A stretch of DNA of 64,000 bases from Luteococcus sp038433155 (GTDB lineage Bacteria > Actinomycetota > Actinomycetes > Propionibacteriales > Propionibacteriaceae), in contig NZ_JBCDMW010000004.1 in the NCBI RefSeq assembly GCF_038433155.1, positions 33,395 to 97,394 on the forward strand. The letters run 5' to 3'. Of the stretch, positions 52,093 to 59,447 are shown piece by piece; position 1 is the first letter of the stretch, and each line of letters starts with the position of its first letter. A model generated the notes under the pieces. The model ran no database searches. It saw only the letters and a list, made by a program, of their open reading frames with translations, and was not told the origin of the DNA. A program made the position numbers and the translations under genes.

Positions 52093-53717
52093 TCGGCCAC
52101 CTCCGTCGGCTCGACGAAGCGCGGGGTCCAGACCCCGGCCCGGCTGACCCGCGTCGATGAGGCCCCGATGATCACCAGGCACTTCATGTCGATCGATTCC
52201 GGGTCCAAGTCACCCAACGTCGTGACCCGCAGCTCCTCCTCGGCGCGGCCCACGTCGCGACCCACCAGCACCACCGTCTCGGGGGAGCGGTGCTCCAGCA
52301 GCACCCGCTGCGCCTGCCCGAACTGCTCGGTGCGGGCGCGGGAACGCGGGTTGTAGAGCGCCAGCACCAGGTCCGCCTGCGCGATGTGCCGCAGCCGATC
52401 CTCCACGACGCTCCATGGCTTGAGCCGGTCGGACAGGGACATCACGGCGAAGTCGGCGCCGATCGGTGCGCCGGCGCGGGCCGCGACGGCCTGCACCGCA
52501 CTCAGCCCGGGCAGTACCCGCACCGGCACCTCGGCGAAGCGCGGGTCCTCCGCGGCCTCGAAGACGGCGGCGGCCATCCCGAAGATCCCGGCGTCGCCGC
52601 CGGAGACCACCGCCACCCGCTCGCCGGCCAGGGCCAGCTCCAGGGCGTGCCGGGCCCGGTCCACCTCGACGGTGTTGCCGCTGGCATGCCGCGTCAGCCC
52701 GGGGCGCTGTGGGACCCGGTTCACATAGGGGGCGTAGCCAATCACGTGCTGCACGTCGGCCAGCGCGGCACTCACCTCGGGGGTGATCCAGCCGTCGGGG
52801 CCGGGTCCCAGGCCGACCACCAGCAGCTCGACGGGTTTCACGTGGAACCCGTCGCCGGAGGGGGTGGCTTCGACAGGCTCGCCCACCGCGAGGGGGTCGG
52901 CCACCGTCGCGCGGGAACGCTTGCCGTGCAGGGAATCACCAGGCACCACGACCAAGCTGAAGTAGGGCACCGACGCCTCGTCGACGTTGGCGACGGGCAG
53001 CCAGCGTTCCTCGGGCATCGAGGCCCGTTCCACATACCAGGCGCCGTCCAGCCGACGAGCCGAGTGCAACGCGCGGCGCACGGCGGGGAAGGTGCGGCCT
53101 AGCTTCATGATGATCGCCCCGTCGGTGTCGGCCAACCGTCGGGCCAGCTCCGGCTCGGGCAGGGTGCCGGGCAGGATGCTCAACACGTCCTCCTGCCGCA
53201 CCAGCGGGGATCCGACGGCTGACGCGCTGGCCAGGAAGGACGGCACCCCGGGCACCACCTCGGTCTCGAACCGCTCGGCCAGCCGGTCATGCATGTACAT
53301 GTAGGAGCCGTAGAGCATCGGGTCGCCCTCGCTGAGCAGCACGACGTCCCGCCCGGCCTCCAGATGCGACGCGAGCCGACCCGCCGCGGACTCGTAGAAG
53401 TCGGCCATCGCCCCGGCATAGCCTGCGGGGTGGTCCACCGTGCCGGTGGTCACCGGATACTCCAGCACCTCCTCCAGCACCCCGTCGGGGAAGAGTTCGG
53501 CGGCAATCCGACGGGCATTCGACGGCTTGCCCGGCGCACAGTGGTAGGCGATCACGTCGGCGGTCTGGATCAGCCGGGCCGCCTTGCGGGTGATCAGCTC
53601 CGGGTCGCCGGGGCCAACGCCGACGCCGTGGAAACGCCCAGCTCCGGCGGCGTGCCCCGGCTGCCCCTCGGCAGGCTCGGGGACCGTGGTGGGGTCTGCG
53701 GGGGCCGTGGTGCTCAC
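52089..53717 (-). CDS. cobIJ: CobI-CobJ fusion: precorrin-2 C20- and precorrin-3B C17-methyltransferase
   Basis: 542 residues, two tetrapyrrole methylase domains in one chain, a known actinobacterial fusion. CobI part about 28-245: FHGVGVGPGDPELITRKAARLI, LLSEGDPMLYGSYMYMH, VVPGVPSFLASAS. CobJ part about 290-540: ELLVVGLGPGPDGWITPEV, VAVVSGGDAGIFGMAAAVFE, VLPGLSAVQAVAARAGAP and LALYNPRSRARTEQFGQA (ring-contraction enzyme signature). Copies of the dispersed repeat form part of the N-terminal tail and of the linker between the two enzymes. GTG 53717 shares GTGA with the cobH stop. Confidence 0.95.
   Translation of the reverse strand: MSTTAPADPTTVPEPAEGQPGHAAGAGRFHGVGVGPGDPELITRKAARLIQTADVIAYHCAPGKPSNARRIAAELFPDGVLEEVLEYPVTTGTVDHPAGYAGAMADFYESAAGRLASHLEAGRDVVLLSEGDPMLYGSYMYMHDRLAERFETEVVPGVPSFLASASAVGSPLVRQEDVLSILPGTLPEPELARRLADTDGAIIMKLGRTFPAVRRALHSARRLDGAWYVERASMPEERWLPVANVDEASVPYFSLVVVPGDSLHGKRSRATVADPLAVGEPVEATPSGDGFHVKPVELLVVGLGPGPDGWITPEVSAALADVQHVIGYAPYVNRVPQRPGLTRHASGNTVEVDRARHALELALAGERVAVVSGGDAGIFGMAAAVFEAAEDPRFAEVPVRVLPGLSAVQAVAARAGAPIGADFAVMSLSDRLKPWSVVEDRLRHIAQADLVLALYNPRSRARTEQFGQAQRVLLEHRSPETVVLVGRDVGRAEEELRVTTLGDLDPESIDMKCLVIIGASSTRVSRAGVWTPRFVEPTEVAE
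52866..52890 (-). repeat. EPVE dispersed repeat, copy F
   Basis: Top strand GGCTTCGACAGGCTCGCCCA then CCGCG. Translated as LAVGEPVEA in the linker joining CobI to CobJ. Confidence 0.6.
53664..53694 (-). repeat. EPVE dispersed repeat, copy G
   Basis: Top strand CCCCTCGGCAGGCTCGGGGA then CCGTGGTGGGG. Translated near the CobI N-terminus as PTTVPEPAEG. Confidence 0.65.
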
Positions 53718-54379
53718 TCCTTCTCCTGGGCCAGCGCGTTCAGCGCCGACGAGGTCATGGCGGAACCACCGCGGCGGCCGTGCACGGTGACGAAGGGGAT
53801 CTCGATCCCGTGCTCCGCCTGGAGATCGGCCAGGGCCTGCTTGGACTCGGCGGCGCCGATGAAGCCCACCGGGCAGCCGACGATGGCGGCCGGGCGCGGC
53901 GCCCCGTCCAGGATCATCTCCAGCAGGTGGAACAGGGCAGTCGGCGCATTGCCGACTGCCACCACGGCACCCTCCAGCATCGGCTCCCACAGGCTGACCG
54001 CGGCGGCGGTCCGGGTGGTGCCGAAGTCGGTTGCCAGCGCGGGGACCCGGGGGTCATTGAGCAGACAGACGACGTCATTGTCCCGGGGCAGCCGGGAGCG
54101 GGTGACGCCGGTGGCCACCATGGTGGCATCACACAGGATCGGCTTGCCGGCCTGCAGCGCCTCCCGCGCCGCAGAGACCAGCCGCGGGTGCACCTGCAGG
54201 TCCGTGGTCAGGTCCACCTGGCCGGAGCCGTGGATCATCCGGACCGCCAGCTTCTCCGCGTCGGCGGGAATCCGGGAGAGGTCGGCCTCGCGTCGGATGG
54301 TGGCAAAGGAGTCGACGTAGATCTCCTGGCCGGTGCGGAGGTAGTCATAGCGGCTGGTGGGCCGGCGCGGTGTGCTCAC
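53714..54379 (-). CDS. cobH: Precorrin-8X methylmutase
   Basis: 221 residues; moves the C11 methyl of precorrin-8X to C12, forming hydrogenobyrinic acid. Conserved stretches: VRMIHGSGQVDLTTDL (catalytic His), PILCDATMVATGVTRSRLP, AVVAVGNAPTALFHLLEMI and CPVGFIGAAESKQAL. GTG 54379 starts the domain directly and is 7 bases after the cobG stop; the longer frame upstream is antisense noise. Co-transcribed with cobG and cobIJ. Confidence 0.95.
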   Translation of the reverse strand: MSTPRRPTSRYDYLRTGQEIYVDSFATIRREADLSRIPADAEKLAVRMIHGSGQVDLTTDLQVHPRLVSAAREALQAGKPILCDATMVATGVTRSRLPRDNDVVCLLNDPRVPALATDFGTTRTAAAVSLWEPMLEGAVVAVGNAPTALFHLLEMILDGAPRPAAIVGCPVGFIGAAESKQALADLQAEHGIEIPFVTVHGRRGGSAMTSSALNALAQEKE

Positions 54380-54386
54380 GGGGTCC

Positions 54387-55265
54387 TCAGTTCTGGGTGG
54401 GCTGGGCAGGGACGATGATGCCGTACCACGGCGTGACGACGAACTCGTCGGCGCGGGACAGCAATTCCTCGGCCAGCCGGCGGTCAATCCCGCCCTGGCC
54501 CACCTCGACGTGTTCCCCGCCGGGGCAGGGTCCAAAGGGCAGGGGGTCGCTGGCCTGGGGCAGCCGAGGGTCGGGGTTGACGGTGGGGAAGAGCCGTCCG
54601 TCGTACTCGACGACGTGCCACGGCGCCTCCGGCTGGCTGCCGACCCGCTCGACGAACTCCTCGGCCAGCACCGCCAGCCGGGCCGCGGCCAGGCCGAGCG
54701 GTAGGACCTCGCCCCAGCCGTCGCCGATCCGCAGCTGCACGGTCTGCGCGTCCAGCGCCACCAGGCCCAGGTCACAGGCATGGCTCATCAGGTGCCCGCT
54801 GCCGTCGTCCAGCACGAACAGGAATTTCCCGGGCAGCCGGGCGAGGCTCGGGCTGGCCACCAGCAGGTGGTCCAGCTCCTGGGCGACACCGCGCAGGTCC
54901 GCCCGGCCGCCGCCCTCGACGCCCGTGTCCAGCCCGGTCAGCGGGGAGACCATGATGTTGCGCACCAGGTCATGGTCCGGGTGCTGCAGCAGACCGGTGG
55001 CCCGGATGGCGTCGACGGCGGCCGCGCTCGGCTGGCCCTCCTGGCCCGGCTGGCTGCTGGCCGGGAAGCCGCGCAGCTGCAGGTTCGCGCGGTTGGTCAA
55101 CCGGATCCGGCCGTCGCCGAAGCCCTCCGCCGCGGCCAGCACCCCACGCAACGCGTCTCCGGAAAGCCGCCCGCCCACCAGCCGCAACCGCAGCAGCAGC
55201 CCGTCGTCGGCAGGCCAGGGGCGCAACACGCCCGGGCATCGGTCACGTCGGTCACGAACAGGCAC
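54387..55265 (-). CDS. cobG: Precorrin-3B synthase-like protein (CobG), short form
   Basis: 292 residues. Sulfite/nitrite-reductase-like half domains: RCPGVLRPWPADDGLLLRLRL, then GDGRIRLTNRANLQLRGFP and DLVRNIMVSPLTGLDTG, ending VVTPWYGIIVP. CobG is the oxygen-using enzyme that makes precorrin-3B. The Paracoccus/Pseudomonas enzyme is about 460 residues and binds a 4Fe-4S cluster through a CX5C...CX3C pattern. Only four widely spaced Cys are present here and no such pattern is seen. GTG 55265 has an AAGGAG site. First gene of its operon; the 55-base gap upstream has no room for a riboswitch. Confidence 0.85.
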   Translation of the reverse strand: MPVRDRRDRCPGVLRPWPADDGLLLRLRLVGGRLSGDALRGVLAAAEGFGDGRIRLTNRANLQLRGFPASSQPGQEGQPSAAAVDAIRATGLLQHPDHDLVRNIMVSPLTGLDTGVEGGGRADLRGVAQELDHLLVASPSLARLPGKFLFVLDDGSGHLMSHACDLGLVALDAQTVQLRIGDGWGEVLPLGLAAARLAVLAEEFVERVGSQPEAPWHVVEYDGRLFPTVNPDPRLPQASDPLPFGPCPGGEHVEVGQGGIDRRLAEELLSRADEFVVTPWYGIIVPAQPTQN

Positions 55266-55320
55266 TCTGAACTCCTTGGGTAGGCGTGGACACCCTACTG
55301 GCAAGGGGTTCGACACGCAG

Positions 55321-57291
55321 CTACCCGCCGGCCAGGAAACTCTTGAGGATCGGTGCCGCGTCCTTCGACCCCGACTTCCCCTCGTTGACCAGTGCCGCCA
55401 CGGCGTACTTGTCATTCCAGGCGATCATCCAGGCGTGGGTCTTCGGCGGTTTGCTGGCGCCGAACTCGGCGGTACCGGTCTTGGCGCCCGTCGCGACGCC
55501 CTTCAGCGCTGCCCCGGAGCCACTGGACACCACGGCCTTCATCATGGTCTGCAGCTGCTGCGCCTCCGTGGGGGAGAGCGTGGGCTTCGGGGCGGGCTTC
55601 TTGTCCGCCACCAGCCACGGCACGACGGTCTTGCCGGAGGCCACGGAGGCGGCCACCCCGGCCATCGCCATCGGGGAGGCCTCCACCTGCCCCTGCCCGA
55701 TCAGGTTGGCCGCCTTGGTCACCGGATCCTTCGCCGGCGGCACCGAGCCGAAGAAGGAGGGGAAACCGGCCTCGTGGTCCACCCCGACGCCCAGGCTGGC
55801 CGCGGCGGCCGCCAGGTCGGCGTCGGTCAGCTTGGCGTGCTGGCTGAGGAAGGCGGTGTTGCAGGAATTGGCCAGCGCATCGGTGAGCGTGACGTTGCCC
55901 ACCTTGCCGGCCGGGAAGTCGTCGTAGTTCTCGAAATTGCGGCCGTTGACGTTCACCGTCTTGGTGCACGGCACGGTGCTGGTGGGCGTCAGCCCCTTGC
56001 GCAGCAGGGCCAGCGAGCTCACCACCTTGAAGGTGGAACCCGGCGGGAAGTGGCCAAAGGTGGCATTGGGGCTGGCGCCGCTGGCCGTCGAATTGGCCGC
56101 GGCCAGCAGGTCTCCGCTGCCCACCTTCACGACGGCCAGGGAGGCGATCCCCTTCTGGGAGGCCAGGGCCTCCTCGGCCCGGGTCTGCAGATTCCGGTCC
56201 AGGCTCAACGCCACCGGGGTGCCGGGCTTGGCGGGGCTGGCGAACAGCTCCTTCACCACCCCGAGGCCGGGGCTGCCCGACGGGCTGGCCGATTCATCCG
56301 GCTGCTCCGCCGGCTGGGTGCTGTCCGACGGGCTGGGGGAGGCCGACGGTGTGGTGCGCTGCACCAGCTCGATCCGGTGCCCGATGGTGCCGCGCAGCCG
56401 CGCGTCGTACCGCTTCTGCAGCCCGCTCTGCCCGACGTAGTCACCCGCCAGCACGTCGCCCTTGCCGGCGGCCACCTGCTCCGTCGTGGCCTGGCCGGAG
56501 GTGCCCAGGAGTCCAACGGCAAAGCTGCTGGAGGGGCCCAGCGGCATCTCCACCGGCTGGGCCAGCACTCCCTTCATTGTGGTTGCGGCGGCCGGCACCT
56601 TGCCCTCCCGCAGTGTGATGGCGGGCACGAAGGCCCGGGCCCCGGCGGCCTTGACCTGCTTGACGTACTGGGCGGGGTCGATCTTGACCAGCTTGGCCAG
56701 CGCCGTGGCCACCGTCGGCTGCTGCGCCGAGGACAGGTTGGCCTTGTCCACCCCCACCCGGTAGGCGACGGTGGTCTCCACCAGCGCCTGCCCATCCGCG
56801 CCCGTGATCGCGGCGCGGGCGGGGATCACCCGGTCATGCCGCAGCCGGGTCTGTTCGGTCAGGTCCGGGTGTACCAGCTGCGGTTTCCAGTCCACCTTCC
56901 AGGCCCCGAACTCGTACTTGAGCTGGGCGGTGGTCTGCCAGGTCCAGGCCAAGCCACCCAGGGGCAGGCTGTGGTCCAGCGGCACCGTCGCGGTCTGGTC
57001 CTTGTGGTGGTAGGTGATCTGCCCGGGCACGACGCTGGGGTGCAGCCCGTCCATCCCGCCCATCACGGTGGCCAGCTCGGCCTGGGCTGCGGCGGGGGAT
57101 TTGGCCGGGGTGGTCTGCAGCGTGCTGACGTCGCCCTTGACCAGGGCCGCGGTCAGCTCCCGCACCGACTTGTCGGCGGCCGGGATGCCGTCGGGTGGGG
57201 TGGTGGCGTCCCCGGACTCCTTGGTGCAGGCGGTCCCGGTCATCAGGACGACGGCCAGCACGGGGGCCAGGCTGCGAATCACGGAAGGCAT
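55321..57291 (-). CDS. Lipoprotein penicillin-binding transpeptidase
   Basis: 656 residues. Lipoprotein signal peptide with lipobox TGTAC (Cys near 22), an NTF2-like N-terminal domain (about 40-150; VRELTAALVKGDVSTLQ), a PBP dimerisation domain, and a transpeptidase domain with PPGSTFK (Ser about 418), SCN (about 474) and KTGTAEF (about 603). This MecA-N-type architecture resembles class B PBPs such as PBP2a/PbpA relatives, anchored by lipid rather than a membrane helix. A Ser/Pro-rich insert of about 40 residues precedes the catalytic domain. Cross-links peptidoglycan outside the membrane. Divergent from the LLM gene. Confidence 0.92.
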   Translation of the reverse strand: MPSVIRSLAPVLAVVLMTGTACTKESGDATTPPDGIPAADKSVRELTAALVKGDVSTLQTTPAKSPAAAQAELATVMGGMDGLHPSVVPGQITYHHKDQTATVPLDHSLPLGGLAWTWQTTAQLKYEFGAWKVDWKPQLVHPDLTEQTRLRHDRVIPARAAITGADGQALVETTVAYRVGVDKANLSSAQQPTVATALAKLVKIDPAQYVKQVKAAGARAFVPAITLREGKVPAAATTMKGVLAQPVEMPLGPSSSFAVGLLGTSGQATTEQVAAGKGDVLAGDYVGQSGLQKRYDARLRGTIGHRIELVQRTTPSASPSPSDSTQPAEQPDESASPSGSPGLGVVKELFASPAKPGTPVALSLDRNLQTRAEEALASQKGIASLAVVKVGSGDLLAAANSTASGASPNATFGHFPPGSTFKVVSSLALLRKGLTPTSTVPCTKTVNVNGRNFENYDDFPAGKVGNVTLTDALANSCNTAFLSQHAKLTDADLAAAAASLGVGVDHEAGFPSFFGSVPPAKDPVTKAANLIGQGQVEASPMAMAGVAASVASGKTVVPWLVADKKPAPKPTLSPTEAQQLQTMMKAVVSSGSGAALKGVATGAKTGTAEFGASKPPKTHAWMIAWNDKYAVAALVNEGKSGSKDAAPILKSFLAGG

Positions 57292-57402
57292 TGTCGTGGA
57301 CCTCTCGGGGGATTTCCCCCGATGCTAGCCAGCCGTCCAAGTCCGTCCGGGTTGCCGCACCGGAACAATCAGATCCCCGATGGCGTTAAGGTAGATGAAT
57401 CT

Positions 57403-57418
57403 TCAACCAAATGGTTGA
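57403..57418 (+). promoter_or_regulatory. Perfect palindrome in the pbp / LLM divergent promoter
   Basis: TCAACCAAATGGTTGA: two 7-base arms round AA, about 33 bases upstream of the LLM start. Size and composition fit a MarR- or TetR-type operator. No cognate regulator gene is adjacent. Confidence 0.45.
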
Positions 57419-57450
57419 GCGCAGCGGGCCGAGGCCCTCAAGGAGTCATC

Positions 57451-58611
57451 ATGCAGTTCGGCATCTTCAGTGTCAGCGACATCACCACCGACCCCACCAC
57501 CGGCCGCACCCCCAGCGAGGGCGCGCGGCTCAAGGACATCGTCACCATCGCCAAGCATGCCGAGGAGGTGGGGCTCGACGTCTTCGCGCTCGGGGAGCAC
57601 CACAACCCGCCCTTCTTCAGCTCGTCGCCCACCACCACCCTGGCCTACATCGCCGCCCAGACCAGCACCCTGCAGCTGTCCACCGCCACCACCCTGATCA
57701 CCACCAATGACCCGGTCAAGATCGCCGAGGACTATGCCATGCTGCAGCACCTGGCCGACGGGCGGGCCGACCTGATGCTGGGCCGCGGCAACACCGGCCC
57801 GGTCTACCCCTGGTTCGGCAAGGACATTCGCGACGGGATCAACCTGGCGCTGGAGAACTACAACCTGCTGCACCGGCTGTGGCGCGAGGACGTGGTGGAC
57901 TGGCAGGGCCGCTTCCGCACCCCGCTGCAGGGCTTCACCTCCACCCCGCGCCCGCTCGACGGGGTGCCGCCCTTCGTCTGGCACGGTTCCATCCGCAGCC
58001 CCGAGATCGCGGAGCAGGCCGCCTACTACGGGGACGGCTTCTTCCACAACAACATCTTCTGGACCATGGACCACACCCGGCAGATGGTGAACCTGTACCG
58101 CCAGCGCTTCGAGCACTACGGCCATGGGAAGGCCTCGCAGGCCATCGTCGGGCTGGGCGGGCAGTTCTTCATGCGCAAGAACTCCCAGGATGCGGTGAAC
58201 GAGTTCCGCCCCTACTTCGACAATGCGCCGGTCTACGGCCACGGCCCCAGCCTGGAGGAGTTCACGGCGCAGACCCCGCTGACCGTCGGCTCCCCGCAGC
58301 AGGTGCTGGAGCGCACCCTGGGCTTCAAGGAGGAGGTTGGCCACTACCAGCGCCAGCTCTTCCTGGTGGACCACGCCGGGCTGCCCACCCGGACGGTGCT
58401 GGAGCAGCTGGACCTGTTGGGCGAGATCCTGCCGGCCATGCGCGCCGGATTCGACGAGGGACGCCCCGCCGACGTCCCGGACGCGCCCACCCACGCGTCG
58501 CTGCGGGCGCAACGGGGAGCCGACCCGGTGGCGGATCATCAGGGCCAGCAGCCCGTCGGTGCCAAGGACATCTGGACCGGGACCAGTGACCGGGCCGACG
58601 ACGTCGCCTGA
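57451..58611 (+). CDS. LLM-class flavin-dependent oxidoreductase, CE1758-like
   Basis: 386 residues, luciferase-like monooxygenase TIM barrel: FGIFSVSDITTDPTTGRTPSE at the start, ALGEHHNPPFFSSSPTTTLAYIAAQT (FMN-site EHH), LQHLADGRADLMLGRGNTG and FVWHGSIRSPEIAEQAAYYGDGFFHNNIF. These fit the CE1758 subgroup, which is normally encoded next to a small FMN reductase of the CE1759 group. That partner is at 60928-61596 here, not adjacent. Substrate unknown. ATG 57451 has AAGGAG 5 bases upstream; the very long frame reaching back to 54370 is antisense to cob genes. Confidence 0.9.
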   Translation: MQFGIFSVSDITTDPTTGRTPSEGARLKDIVTIAKHAEEVGLDVFALGEHHNPPFFSSSPTTTLAYIAAQTSTLQLSTATTLITTNDPVKIAEDYAMLQHLADGRADLMLGRGNTGPVYPWFGKDIRDGINLALENYNLLHRLWREDVVDWQGRFRTPLQGFTSTPRPLDGVPPFVWHGSIRSPEIAEQAAYYGDGFFHNNIFWTMDHTRQMVNLYRQRFEHYGHGKASQAIVGLGGQFFMRKNSQDAVNEFRPYFDNAPVYGHGPSLEEFTAQTPLTVGSPQQVLERTLGFKEEVGHYQRQLFLVDHAGLPTRTVLEQLDLLGEILPAMRAGFDEGRPADVPDAPTHASLRAQRGADPVADHQGQQPVGAKDIWTGTSDRADDVA

Positions 58612-58656
58612 CCCTTCGCTGGTTCACTGCGACGTCGCCCGGCCTCTCCCCGGTGC

Positions 58657-58724
58657 ACTGCGCAGCCGTTGGGTCTTGGGGCAGCCGCTGCAGCAGCTGC
58701 CCCGACAATAAGCGGCTGCGCAGT
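58657..58724. repeat. Nested double inverted repeat after the LLM gene
   Basis: Outer arms ACTGCGCAGCCG (58657-58668) and CGGCTGCGCAGT (58713-58724) are perfect complements. Inner arms GGGGCAGC (58678-58685) and GCTGCCCC (58696-58703) also pair, with a self-complementary loop centre. It could be a bidirectional terminator or a small structured element. The 58612-59016 gap has no gene. Confidence 0.6.
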
Positions 58725-58931
58725 TAGGGGTCGGGGGTCGGGATCCCTCCACGGGTCCGCTGCTCCGACCCCGCTGCAAATTCCCGGAGCACAGCCAGCG
58801 GACTTTCCTGATGGCTTGCCTGTCCCCTGATCAGGTGACATTTTGCCCCCGGGATCTGAAGGCGGGGTGTGGTTTCCCGCCCGTCGACGCCCGTGGTTGG
58901 CCATTTGACCCTTGATTGACTTAACGTTTCC

Positions 58932-58983
58932 TGTGGCGTTGATCGGGGGATCGAGGCCACAGCACCGGGTTGGGGAACCCGGT
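58932..58983 (+). ncRNA. Structured leader with two GGGG-loop hairpins
   Basis: Hairpin 1: TGTGGC (58932-58937) with GCCACA (58956-58961), continued inside by GATC/GATC round GGGG. Hairpin 2: ACCGGGTT (58964-58971) with AACCCGGT (58976-58983) round GGGG. Then two near-identical ACATCGGGGGAA units (from 58987 and from 59002) run into the ribosome site of the next gene. Possible cis-regulatory RNA; matches no riboswitch I can name. Confidence 0.4.
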
Positions 58984-59016
58984 CGACATCGGGGGAAATT
59001 CAACATCGGGGGAAGT

Positions 59017-59388
59017 ATGCGGGGTTCCGCACTGCACACCAATATCAGTCTGTTCATTGTCGCGCTCACCGGCGCGGCGCTGGTGGCCATCACCTCCACC
59101 CAAGCGCCCGTCTGGGCCGCGCTGCTCGGCCTGCCAGTCCTGGTGGGCACCATGCTCGAGTTCAGCGCCCGTCGCAATCCGGTCCGCACCGCCACCATCG
59201 TCGAGCTGCCCGTGGCCGAGCCGGCCCGGCAGGAGACCGCTGAACTGTTCGACCTGGCCGCCTTCCGCGCCGCTCGTGGCCTCGTGGCCACCGCCAAGGA
59301 CGACGAGCTGCCCACCGATCAGGTGGCCGAGGTGGTTCGGGTGGACTTCCGTCGCACCGAGTCCCGGCCGCTGCGCGCCCACGCCTGA
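59017..59388 (+). CDS. Small membrane protein of unknown function
   Basis: 123 residues, not recognised. A hydrophobic hairpin covers about residues 8-45 (ISLFIVALTGAALVAITST; VWAALLGLPVLVGTMLEF), probably two membrane helices. It is followed by a soluble tail of about 75 residues with alternating acidic and basic clusters (ELPVAEPARQETAELFDLAAF ... VVRVDFRRTESRPLRAHA). ATG 59017 is chosen because the GGGGAAG stretch directly precedes it and upstream codons lie in the hairpin leader. Codon use is like the neighbours. It ends 59 bases before the convergent MATE gene. Confidence 0.7.
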   Translation: MRGSALHTNISLFIVALTGAALVAITSTQAPVWAALLGLPVLVGTMLEFSARRNPVRTATIVELPVAEPARQETAELFDLAAFRAARGLVATAKDDELPTDQVAEVVRVDFRRTESRPLRAHA

Positions 59389-59447
59389 CCAGTGTCCACG
59401 CTCCCCGAGCACATCGGGGTGCGGGTTCTGGCTCACGCACTCCCGGC

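Noticed and set aside
58725..58931. Possible tRNA or other stable RNA in the intergenic region
   Set aside because: No cloverleaf, no GTTCRA T-loop and no CCA-like end were found on either strand.
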